From Pseudomonadota bacterium (lineage in GTDB: Bacteria > Pseudomonadota > Gammaproteobacteria > Acidiferrobacterales > Acidiferrobacteraceae), in NCBI GenBank assembly GCA_021797365.1, contig JAJZZU010000195.1:1-5589 (forward strand): 5,589 nt of DNA. The letters run 5' to 3'. Within the stretch, counting starts at the first letter, position 1. Each line of letters starts with the position of its first letter. Below, in pieces: positions 5,330 through 5,589 of the stretch. The position numbers and the translations under genes were made by a program. The notes beneath the pieces are model-generated. The model saw nothing but the letters and a program-made list of their open reading frames with translations. It was not told the origin of the DNA and searched no databases.

Positions 5330-5589
5330 TCACGGCAGTGGTGGCAGACCCAACTCCTTCAGAAAGCCGTTGTGCTTATCCCTTGCGGCCGTGATCTGCT
5401 TCTCCAAGGATACCAGTGTACTGTGGACCTCCCCCAGATCGATTGCCGCATCGGCCTGGGCTGTGCTGACATAGCGCGAGATATTCAGGTTGTAGCCATT
5501 CGCCTCGATCTCGGCCATCGGCACCCGGCGCGCGTAGCGGGTCTCCTCCCGGCGATGCTGATAGGTCTCGATGATCTTGGCGATATGTG
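5330..5589 (-). CDS. hsdM: Type I restriction-modification DNA methyltransferase HsdM, C-terminus (5' end outside the window)
   Basis: The frame is open from the right edge to TGA at 5330-5332, giving 85 residues of the C-terminus. It begins HIAKIIETYQHRREE, passes IEANGYNLNISRYVST, and ends FLKELGLPPLP. The NGYNLNISRYV motif, followed by an acidic stretch (IDLGEVHSTLVSLEKQI) and a terminal helix, is typical of HsdM C-termini, where this part contacts the specificity subunit HsdS. HsdM uses S-adenosylmethionine to make N6-methyladenine; its catalytic motifs (NPPF/NPPY type) would lie in the missing N-terminal part. The GTG at 5522-5524 is internal, because homology continues upstream to the edge. 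The expected hsdS does not follow directly; a HEPN gene starts 247 bases downstream on the same strand. hsdS may lie elsewhere in the locus or have been displaced. Confidence 0.92.
   Translation of the reverse strand, partial: HIAKIIETYQHRREETRYARRVPMAEIEANGYNLNISRYVSTAQADAAIDLGEVHSTLVSLEKQITAARDKHNGFLKELGLPPLP

Noticed and set aside
1..5589. CRISPR array, insertion sequence ends or rRNA
   Set aside because: No regularly spaced repeats, no transposase-like frame with terminal inverted repeats, and no rRNA-like segments were seen on either strand.

Overview
This window comes from a GC-rich proteobacterial chromosome, most likely gammaproteobacterial in style. The genus cannot be assigned from sequence alone. 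The left edge looks like core genome: the C-terminal part of a class I aspartate-type aminotransferase (1-525, +), followed by an intact tRNA-Asn(GTT) gene (762-837, +) with a good promoter just upstream.

From the tRNA rightwards the window reads as an integrated genomic island. A complete phage-type tyrosine recombinase (959-1954, +) lies about 120 bp past the tRNA 3' end. This is the usual layout of an element integrated at a tRNA gene. After it come two large minus-strand genes of visibly lower GC. One encodes a PD-(D/E)XK-superfamily nuclease-like protein (2102-3295), the other a protein with a C-terminal HEPN domain of the ApeA-like type carrying an Rx4H motif (3700-5082). Between them lies a decayed second copy of the integrase 3' end (about 3347-3682, +), with frameshifts, deletions and the catalytic tyrosine changed to cysteine. 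At the right edge the C-terminus of a type I restriction-modification methyltransferase, HsdM (5330-5589, -), runs out of the window.

The layout is therefore tRNA > integrase > [nuclease, opposite strand] > integrase remnant > [HEPN protein, opposite strand] > type I R-M gene. Both integrase 3' ends face, tail to tail, the 3' end of a defence-like gene. This suggests serial insertion, or cassette exchange, next to the integrase terminus. The nuclease, HEPN and R-M genes together look like a small anti-mobile-element defence island. Individual domain families are recognisable, but the two cargo proteins are not ones I can match to a named, characterised defence system. Their common function is an inference from motifs and context.
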